DNA of 64,000 bases, taken from the NCBI GenBank assembly GCA_032718565.1, contig JAVGVS010000459.1, forward strand, positions 212,063 through 276,062, read 5' to 3'. Below, piece by piece: positions 36,501 to 48,500 of this stretch. The notes beneath the pieces were generated by a model. It was not told the origin of the DNA, searched no databases, and saw nothing but the letters and a program-made list of their open reading frames with translations. Source of the DNA: Distichodus sexfasciatus. Taxonomy: Eukaryota; Chordata; Actinopteri; Characiformes; Distichodontidae. The position numbers and the translations under genes are program-made. Position 1 is the first letter of the stretch. Each line of letters starts with the position of its first letter.

Positions 36501-39500
36501 ACTTTCACGAACGCGGTATCTGACAGTCTGCTTAAACACTTGCTTTATACAGTTTCTTTACCACTATTGAGTTAAACAGGCATAGTGTTATGTTTGTAAG
36601 GGTCCTGGCTGTGTTGCACGGGGCAAGAAAGATATGTGCAGCCTCGTTATAGCGCGAAAATGGCATTAAGTTTGATATTAGAAATCTCTCCTGTTCACTT
36701 TGATTATCAGCTGCCTGGCCAGGCTCACTGCTACTGTGATATCTCCGCCAAGGTACCACCGATTTGTTTAATTTTTAGACAACTGACAGTATTCAAAGAC
36801 CTGTAACAGTAGAATATACAACTCCGGGAAAAAATAAGAGACCACATCACTTTATTTTTGATTAATTGTTTTTACAATCTGGGGCTATGTGTCTGTGTAA
36901 ACCATACATGTCAATGTTCTTTTATAACTTTACCATGCTTATTTCAAAATTTCAAGCATTTTTGGAGTAAATGATCTTATCTATTATCTTATGGAGTAAA
37001 TGATCTTAATATAACCTGGAAGTTGCAAACTACACATATAATTTTACAATTATGTCATTAAAAAATATGATCCACGAGTACATGGTATTCTCATGTGCTG
37101 AGCTGTTTCCTCTAATCAGCAAAGTTAATCAGGTGTATAGGTATTGGAATATAATACATGGAATAGCTGCTAGAATTTCAAGATTTTTTGCAGCTATTGT
37201 ACATTTTTACAGGAGTCAGTGTTCCCAACAACAAAATAACTCAAATTTAGTAGTTTATATTTGTGGCTTCAAATGTCTTACACAATTTTATAGCATGTAC
37301 AATAAACGCACTTTTATGTTAAGGCAACAGATTTTTATTACAGTTTTGCTGAGATACAGCCATCAATATTATGATTAAGCAATGTGACCGGATTCTATTT
37401 CCAGGACCGGTAAAGTTGCCACTGAGGTACTCATGAGCAAGGTACCGTCCCCAAGCACTGCTTGTTAGCTGCCCACTGCTCCTTCACTGATGGGTTAAAT
37501 GCAGAGGTCACATTTAGTTGTGGTGTGTTGTACTGTGGTGTGTTTACAATGACAAATAATCACTCACTTTCTCACTTACTAAATGTCCCTTAAAAACATA
37601 CAAGGATTGGTGCTCGCCTGCTACAGTGCTCTGGGCACGTGGATGAATGCTAAGCACCGCCCCAGTCCAACAGCTGATTCGCTGATGTCACCATCAACAA
37701 GTCACGATACATCGAGTATATACAATATATTGCTCAACCCCTAATGTCAGTGAATTTACTGTACAGGCTCCCACATAGTCTGTGAACTGTTACATCAGCA
37801 AATGGACAGAGGAGGCTGCTGTTCCCAAGAATGTCCCTTTTACAGCAAAGGAACAGAGAGATAATATGAATATAAAGAAAAGATAGAAAGACGCTGCTTT
37901 CAGGTAGGGAAACAGAGCTGCTCTCAGAACAGCCAGGGTCAACCTCTCTCGAATGATCATGCACTGAAGGTCCAATCACTTCCACAACACAAAAGACAGT
38001 TTATGTCAGGGCATTCAGACTGTCATTCAGTGCAAGCCTGCACTAGAGACAGGGACGCCACAATGCCCGAGGAACTGAACAAGTTCTATGAACGGTTTGA
38101 TGCGCTGAACAAATAGCCTGCAAGAAAAGCCTTGCCTCCCACCACAAATCAAGTCATCTCTCTGCCTGCTGCCAATGTAAGCAGAACTTTAACCAAGGTC
38201 AACCGAAAAAAGGCTGCTAGTAGAATTGGGTACCAAGTTCGGTACTGACCGAATGATGTCGGTACTACCAGGTATTGGTTCACGTCAAATCGAACGGTGC
38301 CAAATTTTGGTACATTCACACGCTCGTCAGCAGCGCCACGCACAAGCTGAGCGGGACATATGGAACTGGGGGAAAGGTTAATCAACAGTTACAATTTACA
38401 TTGTGCAACAGCAATAGGATAGAAAGAGATAGCTATTTAATGCAGTTAAATTTCCATTTGCTATTTAAGTTATAGTCTTAGTTTTGCTTACCGTTACCAA
38501 CGGTTGCCAGGGAAAGAACGCTCATGAATGGAGAAACTGCAGAAATCTGAAAACATGGCAACAAGCCGAAAGCGTTCGACTGTGTGACTGCTAGTAATAC
38601 TAGCTTGCAATACATTGAACTCGAGGAAACACCTTGTTAAACATAAAATATATTTATGAGGGGATAAGTGTGCAGTGTTCGATACTTGAAGCGCCACAGT
38701 TAGGGCCTATGTCCACCGAACACGTTTTTTGCACCGGCAGCGCCTATTTTTAATACAAATCCTATGGGCTTTAGCGCTCAGAGCGCTAAGCGCCTTCATG
38801 ACTCTAAAAAACGTGATAATGTTTACATGAAATGGGAACAAACGCGAAGGTGCCCAATGATGCTTTTCATAACTTAGCAACAAGCGCAAGCACTCGTGAT
38901 TATTAAAGCGATAGACGCAACTACAGCGCCTGCACTGATAATCACCCCTGCAGCCAACATCGACATCCAGAACGCTGAATCTACACCATCGACAAAAGTT
39001 CCACTGGAGCTTTAGGTAATTAGTGATCTATCTGTTTTAGATTTTGTTCTGGGATATTTTTTAACATAAAAAATGTTTGAAATTATTTTGGGGCTTATTT
39101 ATTATATGCATTTTTTATGTTGATAAAAACCAGGTATTACAGATTCAGAGTAAGGTATCGAAATGAGGTACCATTGAATATCGGTACCGAACATCAGGCA
39201 CCGGTATGGAAGTAAATTAGCGTCAAAAGTATTTGAATTTTCAAACACATATTGAATTGCTATAATTGAATAAAAACATGTGTAATTAATAATGCAATAA
39301 AGTTTACGTAGTGAATGCTGTGTTGAATTTAATTCAATCGTAATTACAGCATTTAAGATTCAATATAGCAACATTCAACCTCTTAAATTCAGACAAAAAA
39401 TCATTTAAAAAAATTACAACTTCAACTATTCAATCAGTATCATTCAGCGCCTTAATTTTCGCCTTGCCATTTCAAGTGCGCTACTTCAGATGTAACAAAA

Positions 39501-42500
39501 ATTCAGCTTGAAATTCGACCTGACATCCAGGACACGCAGGAAAAACAGTAGAGTGACGAGCGCATCCTCACCGGCGGAAATGACGCTTCCGTTTATCGCT
39601 AATTGCTATACCATTGATGCTGCAAACGAGCACCAAGATGGATCAAGCGGTAAGTGCTACTTGAGTTATGTAATTGTCTTTTTTCCGTTTTTAAATACGT
39701 TTTACAGAGATCAATCATATTACATGATCTGTTTGGTGTTTATTTCTAGTACAGGTTAAAGTGATGGTTTTTCAGCTTCATGCCTCAGTAAGTACAACAT
39801 TCTTAATGGTCTTGGAGAAGCAAGTTTTGATCGCTGCTTATGGTCCAGCCACGAAACATAATGTAGACGGCATCACTAGATGTACTTTTCATAATTTTCC
39901 CCACTTCTTTTTTTTTTTTTAACCTTTACCCTTGTCTCGCCTTCTGAACTAGGCAGTTTGTCGTTCGCCAGGTAACGTTACATAGTTCCTCCTCGTAATT
40001 CTTTTACTCTTCGTCGTCTCTTGGAATCAGTGCTATAGTATTGTAACAAAATACATGGTGGTGCATCTAAATAAATCCACAACTTACACTTTATTTGTCC
40101 TTCTAGGGAGACAATGAAGAAATTTTAAGTATAGGAAGACAAGCTGACCGGACCTCTTTGCAGACATAAATGATCAGGTTCACAACATTAAATAAAAGAG
40201 TTCAACTTACAGCATGTTAAATGTAAGTGTTGAAAATCACTTTAACAATGATAATGTTTGTGTATTTTCTCATATGTTTTCAGACAATATATTCCAGCAG
40301 GAGGTCAAGCTAACCAGACCTCATGTCAAGCACAAACAAGCAGGTTCATAACGTAAAAATGTTACATTAGCGTGTTAAAAGCAGATTAACCATAAGTGCA
40401 TTTGTGTTTTTCCATATGTTTGCAGACAGTACAGTGAAGGAGGAGGGCTAGCTCAGGGTCCACCATCTGTTCAGGCAGAAATGACCAGGTTCTGCACTTT
40501 AAATTTTATCTTTAAATATCATGATGCTTTTTTAACCTGTTCACTATCCCAGTGTTATATGACCAACACCTGCTGAATGATGTTTAAGAACAGATGGAAC
40601 AAAAGATATATCTAAAATTTGAGGCCTTTGTGTAAGAATTGTATAAAATAAATATCAAAGAGTGAACTGTGCTATAACCTTAATACACCTGAGGTTGAAC
40701 TATGCAGTTAAATTACAGTTTTATATTCAGGTATTATAGTTTTTCTCAGTTGCTTAGGTGCATTTAGATACTTAGCCTAGATTGGAGCTGGCCCAGTCGC
40801 TCGCTGTAAGTTATCTTCCTTCTAAACAGTGGGTAAGTGGAAGCCATTCACACGGATTCACACTAATTACCTCAGGCCTCCCTGCACCAGGTGATTCTAG
40901 TGCTATGATCATAGCAAATAATGGCATAAGACTAACGTATACAGTAATATACTGTAATACTATAACTAATCTACTTTACAGTAAGTAGTATTTGTTTCCT
41001 AGACTGCAGTTACAGTACATGTCACCATATACCAATACAAACATTAAAATATTGAATAAATCTCCCACAATCTGTGATGCACAGTGTTTTTCTACAGCAT
41101 GTTTCCTGCCCTTTTCATTTGAATGTTTTACTGAGTTTACAACCCAAAATAGAGAATGCAAATGTTACATTGATAACATGACTACAGTTTTTCTCAATTG
41201 CTTAGACCTGCTTAAAGCAACTGTGATCCGCTTGTTCTTCATCGTCACGTTCAAAACTCTAACACTTGCCTTTAAGGCCAAGGATGGAACTGCACCTCCT
41301 TACCTATCAGCACTTATTAAACAACGTGTCACTTCTCGTCCTCTGAGAGCATCAACTGCTGCTCGTTTGGAACCACCTCTACTTAAGAGAAGAGGAAAAC
41401 ATGCATCGAAACTCTTTGCAGTGCTGGCTCCTCAGTGGTGGAACCAAGTTCCGCTTGCCGTTAGAACGGCTGAGTCCCTTGCTGTCTTCAAACGTCGTCT
41501 GAAGACACACCTCTTCAAAGAGTATCTAGGGGACTAATTTACCTTTTATGTAAACCTTTTATTAAAAAAAAAAAAAAAAAAGTGTGTCTGTCTGAACTTC
41601 TTTCCTCTAACCCATTTTTTTCGTTAAAGTATAAAACTTAGTCCGTGGTAATTTGGTTTAACTACAGATGTCGACATAGCTTATGGATCTAAGAACAGTT
41701 GTGGACTACAAAGCACTGTTGTAAGTCGCTCTGGATAAGAGCGTCTGCTAAATACTGTAACTGTAAATGTAAAATGTCACCATCTCAGCAGACCTGAAGA
41801 CATCTCTTGCACTTGTGTTAACCCTTTTTCATTGGATTCACAAATTTATTACACCCCTTTGCAAAACAGTGAACACAGATGTCATTCAAGAAGCTCAAAC
41901 TCCACTGTTTTAACTCTGGTAAACAAACAGAAAGCATCTATTCCAACCTGTTGGACACTAGCTAGATAAGAATGAAATCACTAAAGCACCTGTTTGACAT
42001 TCATTCACACATCTTCAATCAGCAATCAGTCTGTACAGCTACAAAAGCTGCCACCTCTGTGTTGCTCTGGCTAGATATAGAATGTGATGTGGACGAGAAC
42101 AGCAAACAGATTAAATATCCACAGTGACCATTTGAAATCATTTGTAATATTCCAATAGGTTTCATTTTGGTTTCTTTTCTGTAATATTTACTGAAATTTC
42201 AGTTTTCAGCCACAGTTTGGAAAAAGGCATGGAACCAATAAAATTAGTTTTTAAAAGTATTTATAATTCTGGAACCAATTTTTTACAAGATGGTAAATTC
42301 AGCACATTTAGTTGTGTAGGCAAACACAACTACAAGCAACGCTGCACTGTTTCACACTGATTGCTGTATTTTATATTTTGTTGTCAATTGTGTAATAATT
42401 GAAGAGTGTATACGTTTGGCTGCAAGTTGTGCTGTTTGGAGGGAAAATTAGCTTTTGTTGCATATTTTCCAGTACATCCTGTGGTAAAGTGACAATGCTA

Positions 42501-45500
42501 GATATTGCACTTAAAAATCCCAATTCCTGAGCACAGACAAATTCCAAGAAGTCAAGGTCAATAGGCACACGTCCAACAGCCAGCTCCAAACGTGACCGGA
42601 GTCTTTCAAGAACATGCTCCAACAGCAAGTGCTAAAGAAAGAAGGGGGAAATAAATGCCATCCATTTAATGTCCAGAATACTATGGAATCTAAATGCATT
42701 AATCAACTTTTTAGCAAGCCTTTAGAAGTGTTTTTCTCCTATATATTATTAATCGCAATAGATACTAGCTTTTGTTAAGTGAAATAATGTCACTAGGATT
42801 GCCACCTAGGTGTGACAAAAATCCGGAATATTTTGCCAACTCGACCAACCACTTTGGCTCATCCTATTGAAAAAGATAGGAAAGTGTTTTTCTCCAGGAC
42901 AGACCATTAAAAAGATGTACAATACTGGTAAAACCGGGACAGGTAGCAACTCTAGTCACTGGAGTGTAGGGTGTTACATAAAAAATATGGAATAATATGC
43001 TAGTCACATTATTGGAATAAAAATGTTAATTAGGTTTAGGAGAAGTTAACTTGTTCAAGAGACTGAAGAGTAAAGGTAACAATATGCCCCCTAGTTCAGA
43101 ACGCGAGACAAACGTCGCGGTTAAAAAAACAACAACAACAACACTAAATCTAGTAATGCCGTCTACATTATGTTTCGTGACTGGACCATAACCAGCGGTC
43201 GAAACTTGCTTCTCCAAGACCATTAAGAATGTTGTACTTACTGAGGCATGAAGCTGAAAAACCATCACTTTAACATGTACTAGCAATAAGCACCAAACAT
43301 ATCATATAATATGATTGATCTCTATAAAACATATTTAAAAACGGAAAAAAGACAATTACATAACTCAAGTAGCACTTACCGCTTGATCCATCTTGGTGCT
43401 CGTTTGCAGCGTGAATGGTATAGCGATTAGCGATAAACGGAAACATCATTTCCACCGGTGAGGATACGCTTGTCACTCTACTGTTTTTCCTGCGTGTCCC
43501 GGATGTCAGGTTGAATTTCCAGTTGTATTTCGGGTCGAATTTCAAGCTGAATTTTTTTACATCTGAAATAGCGCACTTGAAATGGCAAGGCGAAAATTAA
43601 GGCGCTGAATGATACCGATTGAATAGTTGAAGTTGTAATTTTTTTTAATGATTTTTTGTCTGAATTTAAGAGGTTGAATGTTGCTATATTGAATCTTAAA
43701 TGCTGTAATTACGATTGAATTAAATTCAACACAGCATTCACTACGTAAACTTTATTGCATTATTAATTACACATGTTTTTATTCAATTATAGCAATTCAA
43801 TATGTGTTTGAAAATTCAAATACTTTTGACGCTAATTTACTTCCATACCGGTACCGCTATTGATTCAGATGTGAAAAGTACCCAACCCTAGCTGCTGGAC
43901 TGACAACATGAGATTGCATGCTCAGAGATTGTGCTGATCAGCTGGTTGAGGTCTTCAAAGAGATGAGGTTTAGCAGCTGGCTGTCTGTTGCAGTGACAAA
44001 AGCATATCAGCGCATGTGGACAAAACTAAAGAAATGATTTGTGACTTCAAGAAAACTCACTGCACCCACACACCACAGATGATCATCCCAATGTGTTTCA
44101 AGTCCACCACCCCGCCACCATCCCAGCGCTACAGAAATCTGCCTAAATGACTAGCACCACGTCGCTCTAACCCCAGTCATCACGACGTGCTTTGAGAGAC
44201 TCATCATGGCACAAGTTAAAAGCAGCCTCTGGCACTCACTGGACCCAATTTGCATATCAGCCAAACAGTTTGACTGAGGATTCCATATCCCCTGTCCTTC
44301 ACCTCTCCCTATTTCACCTGGACAAGAAAGGCACTTATGTTAGAATGCTTCTCATAGACTTTAGTTCAGCATTCAACACCATCACTCCCCAAAAACTGTG
44401 TATGAAACTGAGCGAGCTGGGACTGAGCACATCTATCTGCAACTGGATAATGGACTTTCTGTCGGTCCATCCATTTCGGCAACAACATTTTCAGAACCAT
44501 CAGACTGATCCCAAGAGCTCAACGCTATATTCTCACTTCACTACTGTTCACTGTACTGATCCATGACTGTACTGCCGCGCACATCAAGTATGCAGACGAC
44601 GCGACTATGGTAGAGCTCATCAAACATAATGAGTCAGCGTACAGAGATGATTTCCAGCAGCAGGCTGTCTGGTGCAGTGAGAACAACAAGTCACAGAATG
44701 TGAACATAACAAAAGTAATGACTGTTGACTTCAGGAAAACTCGCTCCAGCAACATACCACTCCGCTTCAATGGCTTCACAGCAGAGGTTTCTGGGAGTTC
44801 ATATCTCAGATGACCTCACCTGGACAACCAATATCAGCTCCATCACCAAAAGGCTAAGCACTTACTAAGAGGCCTGAAGCAGCTCCCTCCTCCCATCCTC
44901 ACCATGTTTTACAGGGACATAGAGAGTGTCCTGACCAGCTGCATCTCTACTTGGTTTGGCAGCACCAGAAAAAAACCCTGCAGCGGATTGTTAAAGCAGC
45001 CGGCTACATCATAGAAGTATCTCTTCCTTTGTTGCAGGAGACGTCTTTTTGCCACAAGACTTTAGACTCCTCAACACACTACCTGCCCAATTCACCCTCA
45101 CCCCAGCCACCCACCCACACACACACACACACACACCTGAATTGTGAACTGACTCTACTTCCACACTTTACACATCAAGGTTTTATGATGCACATGCTGC
45201 TTCATGTACAAACTCATCCATGCTACATCGAACTGTCTACATCATGATACAGTTTTTATAGACTGTCTGTATAGTATACTCATGTTAAACTGCCGCTGAT
45301 TACATGCACATTTAATACGCAAAGAACATTCCATGATTGTAATTGTAGTTTTCTCCACTTGACAGCTACTGCAATATTTGCACGTTACACATAAGTATAT
45401 TGCACATTTTCATTTTCTACTTCTAGCTTGGACTTCACAGAGATACTGTTTATTAGGGGGCCATGCAGTGGAACACTGCGTAGCACCCTATTGTTATTGT

Positions 45501-48500
45501 GCCAAATTTCTTTTTTTCCTCTGCCTTAAAACGCGTTGTGGAGAAAAAACGGTAAGACCTACAGCTTTGAAATTTGGCAGGTAGGTCCGGTACCCCACCC
45601 ACTACTCAAGCAAAAAAAATTGCACCAAAATAAGCTATTTTGCAATTTTCCACAAAAATTAGCATTTTGCTGAATAAATGTTTAACCGTAGCTCTGATTC
45701 TCAAAAATCTTATATCATCTTATTCTTTGGTTTAAGACAAATTTTTTAGACCCTCGCATCTATTTCTGCCGTATTTGATTTTTCTCTAATTTGCATAAAA
45801 TGAAATCCCATCTTTTTCGAACTCGTCCCTGGATTTTTGTCCAATCTGCATGCAACTGGTATCATTTGAATCCCAAGACACTCTTCTTTAATTATTATTG
45901 AGCACATTTTTAATTTAGGTCTTCATTTTTATGTAATATGCAAATAAATGGGCTCGGCTTGGCATAGGACTGCAAACCCATATACCGAGTGTCATAGAAA
46001 TTTGGCTCTGGGTGGGCAACAGCTTTGAAATTTGGCAGGTAGGTCCTTGACTCTACCCAATACTGATTGAAAAAATTTGCGCCACTTTGCCCATATTTCA
46101 ACAGTTTAAACCTCACGTACTATTCAAGCAAAAAAAATAATAATTACACCACTCTACCACTTGGTGGCGCTAATAAGCTATTATGCGTTTTCCGTAATAA
46201 CTTTTGAATCGTAGCTCCGATTTTTAAAAATCTTATACCATCTTATTTCTTAGGTCAAGACGAATCTTAATAAACCTTTGTATCTATTTTTCCCATATTG
46301 GATTTTTATTTAATCGGCATAACTAGTCAGCTAGATCCTGGATCTGCATGTAACTGGTATTATTTGAATCCCAAGACATTCTTCTTTAATTATTATCGAG
46401 TATATTTAGGGGGCATGCAGTGGAACACTGCGTGGTACCCTATTGGAATCGTGCTGATTTTTTTAGTTTTATTTATTTATTTATTTAAAAAAAAAATTCT
46501 GCACTAAAACGCATCGTTGAGAAAAAACTGTAAGACCTACAGCTTTGAAATTTGGCAGGTATGTCCGGTACCCCACCCACTACAAAAAATTGCACCAAAA
46601 TAAGCTATTTTGCGATTTTCCAAAAAAAATTGCATTTTTTCAAATATTTTTTTAACCCCATTTCCAATTCTCAAAAATCTTATATCATCTTATTCCATGG
46701 TTTAAGACAAATTTTTTAGACCCTCGCATCTATTTCTGCCATATTTGATTTTTCACTAATTTGCATAAAATGAAAACCCAACTTTTTCGAACTAGTCCCT
46801 GGATTTTTGTCCAATCTGCATGCAACTGGTATCATTTGAATCCCAAGACACTCTTCTTTAATTATTATTGAGCACATTTTTAATTTAGGCCTTCATTTTT
46901 CTGTAATATGCAAATAAATGTGGTCGGCTTGGCAAAGGACTGCAACACCACACACCGAGTGTCATAGAAATCTGGCTCTGGGTGGGTTACAGCTTTGAAA
47001 TTTGGCAGGTAGGTCCGGGACCCCACCCTCTACTCAGGCAAAAAAAATTGGGCCACTCCCCCGAAATTCGGGGGTCCAAAACCCCCTCCCACTGCTCAGG
47101 CAAAAAAAAAAACAGTTGCACTACTCTGCCAGTTGGGTGCGTTAATAAGCTATTTTGCGTTTTGCCTAATAACTTTTGAACCGTAGCTCCGATTCTCCAA
47201 AAAATCTTATACCATCTTACTCCTTGGCTCAAGGCAGATCTTTATAGACCCTCAGATCTATTTCCGCCATATTAGTTCTGGCTAATTTGCATAATATACT
47301 GCAAAACCATCTCTTCTTGAACTAGACACTGGATTTTTATCCAATCTGCATGCAACTAGTATCATTTGATTATTGAGAACACACATTTTTAATAATGGGT
47401 CTTCATTTAGTTGTAATATGCAAATAAATGTGGTGGGCTTGGCATAGGACTGCAATGCCACTGAAGGTGTCATAGGAAATCGACTCCTGGAGTGGGCTAC
47501 AGCTTTGGGGGTGGCAGGTAGGTCACAATTGCACCCTCCCACTACTCCAGGCCCAAAAAGTGCACCACTCTAAGCTATAATAGCTATTCTGCTGCATTTT
47601 GCCTAATAGGTTTTTGAACCGTAGCACCCTAGGTAAAGGATGAGCATGTCATATTTCAGCGTCATAATCACTTCGAATTCATCAAAACTGATAAAGCTGC
47701 AAACTGCGCCTTTACATGTCCTGCTTGCAGTTATATTTTTAATTTAAGTTTTCATTGCCATTATTTTTTAAATAAATGTGCACCGACTTCGTATAGTAAT
47801 GCAATGCCACACACACTGAATATCATAGAAATCTAGCTCTGAGTGAGCTACCGCTAATTTTCATAATATGAAATCATTATTATTTAAATCTCAGCATATT
47901 CTTCTTTACAATAGTTATTGAGCACATTTTTTCATTTTACCTATTGGCTATATGAAATCAATACTTTGAAACAAATTCAGCAAGACATATGTTTGAATAA
48001 GACTTTTACTATAATTTTAGTTTTTAGACACTCTCTTATAGTAATTATTAATGCATTTTCAGGTGTATTTCTTTATATGGCTGCAAAGCTTCACTTCAAA
48101 GTCGATATCCCACTTATTGGCACCATAATAAACTATTTTAAAGTTAGCCTAATATGTTTTGAACCGTAAATACGTAGATAAAAAGATGAAAGATATCAAA
48201 TCTCAACATATATGTACTTCAATTCATAAAAAACTGATAAAGCTGCAAACTGCATGGCCCCCGTAATCACTGCTTGCAGTTATATTTATTTAATGAATTG
48301 TCTGTTTAGAATATTCGGTAACAATTTATATTAAGTGCACCTTCATAATGCGATTATAAGACATAAATATAGAAATAGTTAAATTTCTTTTAAAACAAAT
48401 GCAGGGAACACACTTCACAAAAACCTCAGCAGTTTTTAAAATGAGCAGTAACATGAAACTCAGCCCTTACTTTAAGGACTTGCGAATGGGATACATTTAC

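Larger units (their letters stand above)
39207..43845. mobile_element. 4.6-kb TA-flanked element with ~800-bp terminal inverted repeats, carrying gene pieces
   Basis: Starts TGGAAGTAAATTAGCGTC and ends with the exact complement GACGCTAATTTACTTCCA. TA flanks at 39205-39206 and 43846-43847. Removing the insert restores a palindromic ACCGGTACCGGTACCG in the host hAT. Arms are about 39207-40031 and 43043-43845. Both arms hold the same two tiny exons, and different exons lie further in on each side. No transposase catalytic motif was found. An L2 fragment (41200-41790) sits in the middle. TA duplication suggests the Tc1/mariner superfamily, but such long arms are unusual there. Confidence 0.8.
38221..43890. 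mobile_element. hAT element inserted in the Rex1-like LINE
   Basis: Termini TAGAATTGGGTACC and GTACCCAACCCTA. The 8-bp flanks are GCTGCTAG (38213-38220) and GCTGCTGG (43891-43898), 7 of 8 matching. Its own DNA is 38221-39206 plus 43846-43890. The rest is the TA-flanked element nested in it. No transposase recognised. Confidence 0.85.

Noticed and set aside
40992..41537. 181-codon frame as a host gene
   Set aside because: Its second half is the C-terminal tail of an L2-type LINE ORF2. The first half has no known similarity.
39198..43855. ACCGGTA on the left and TACCGGT on the right as a 7-bp target duplication
   Set aside because: They are inverted, not direct. The only direct repeat at the borders is TA.
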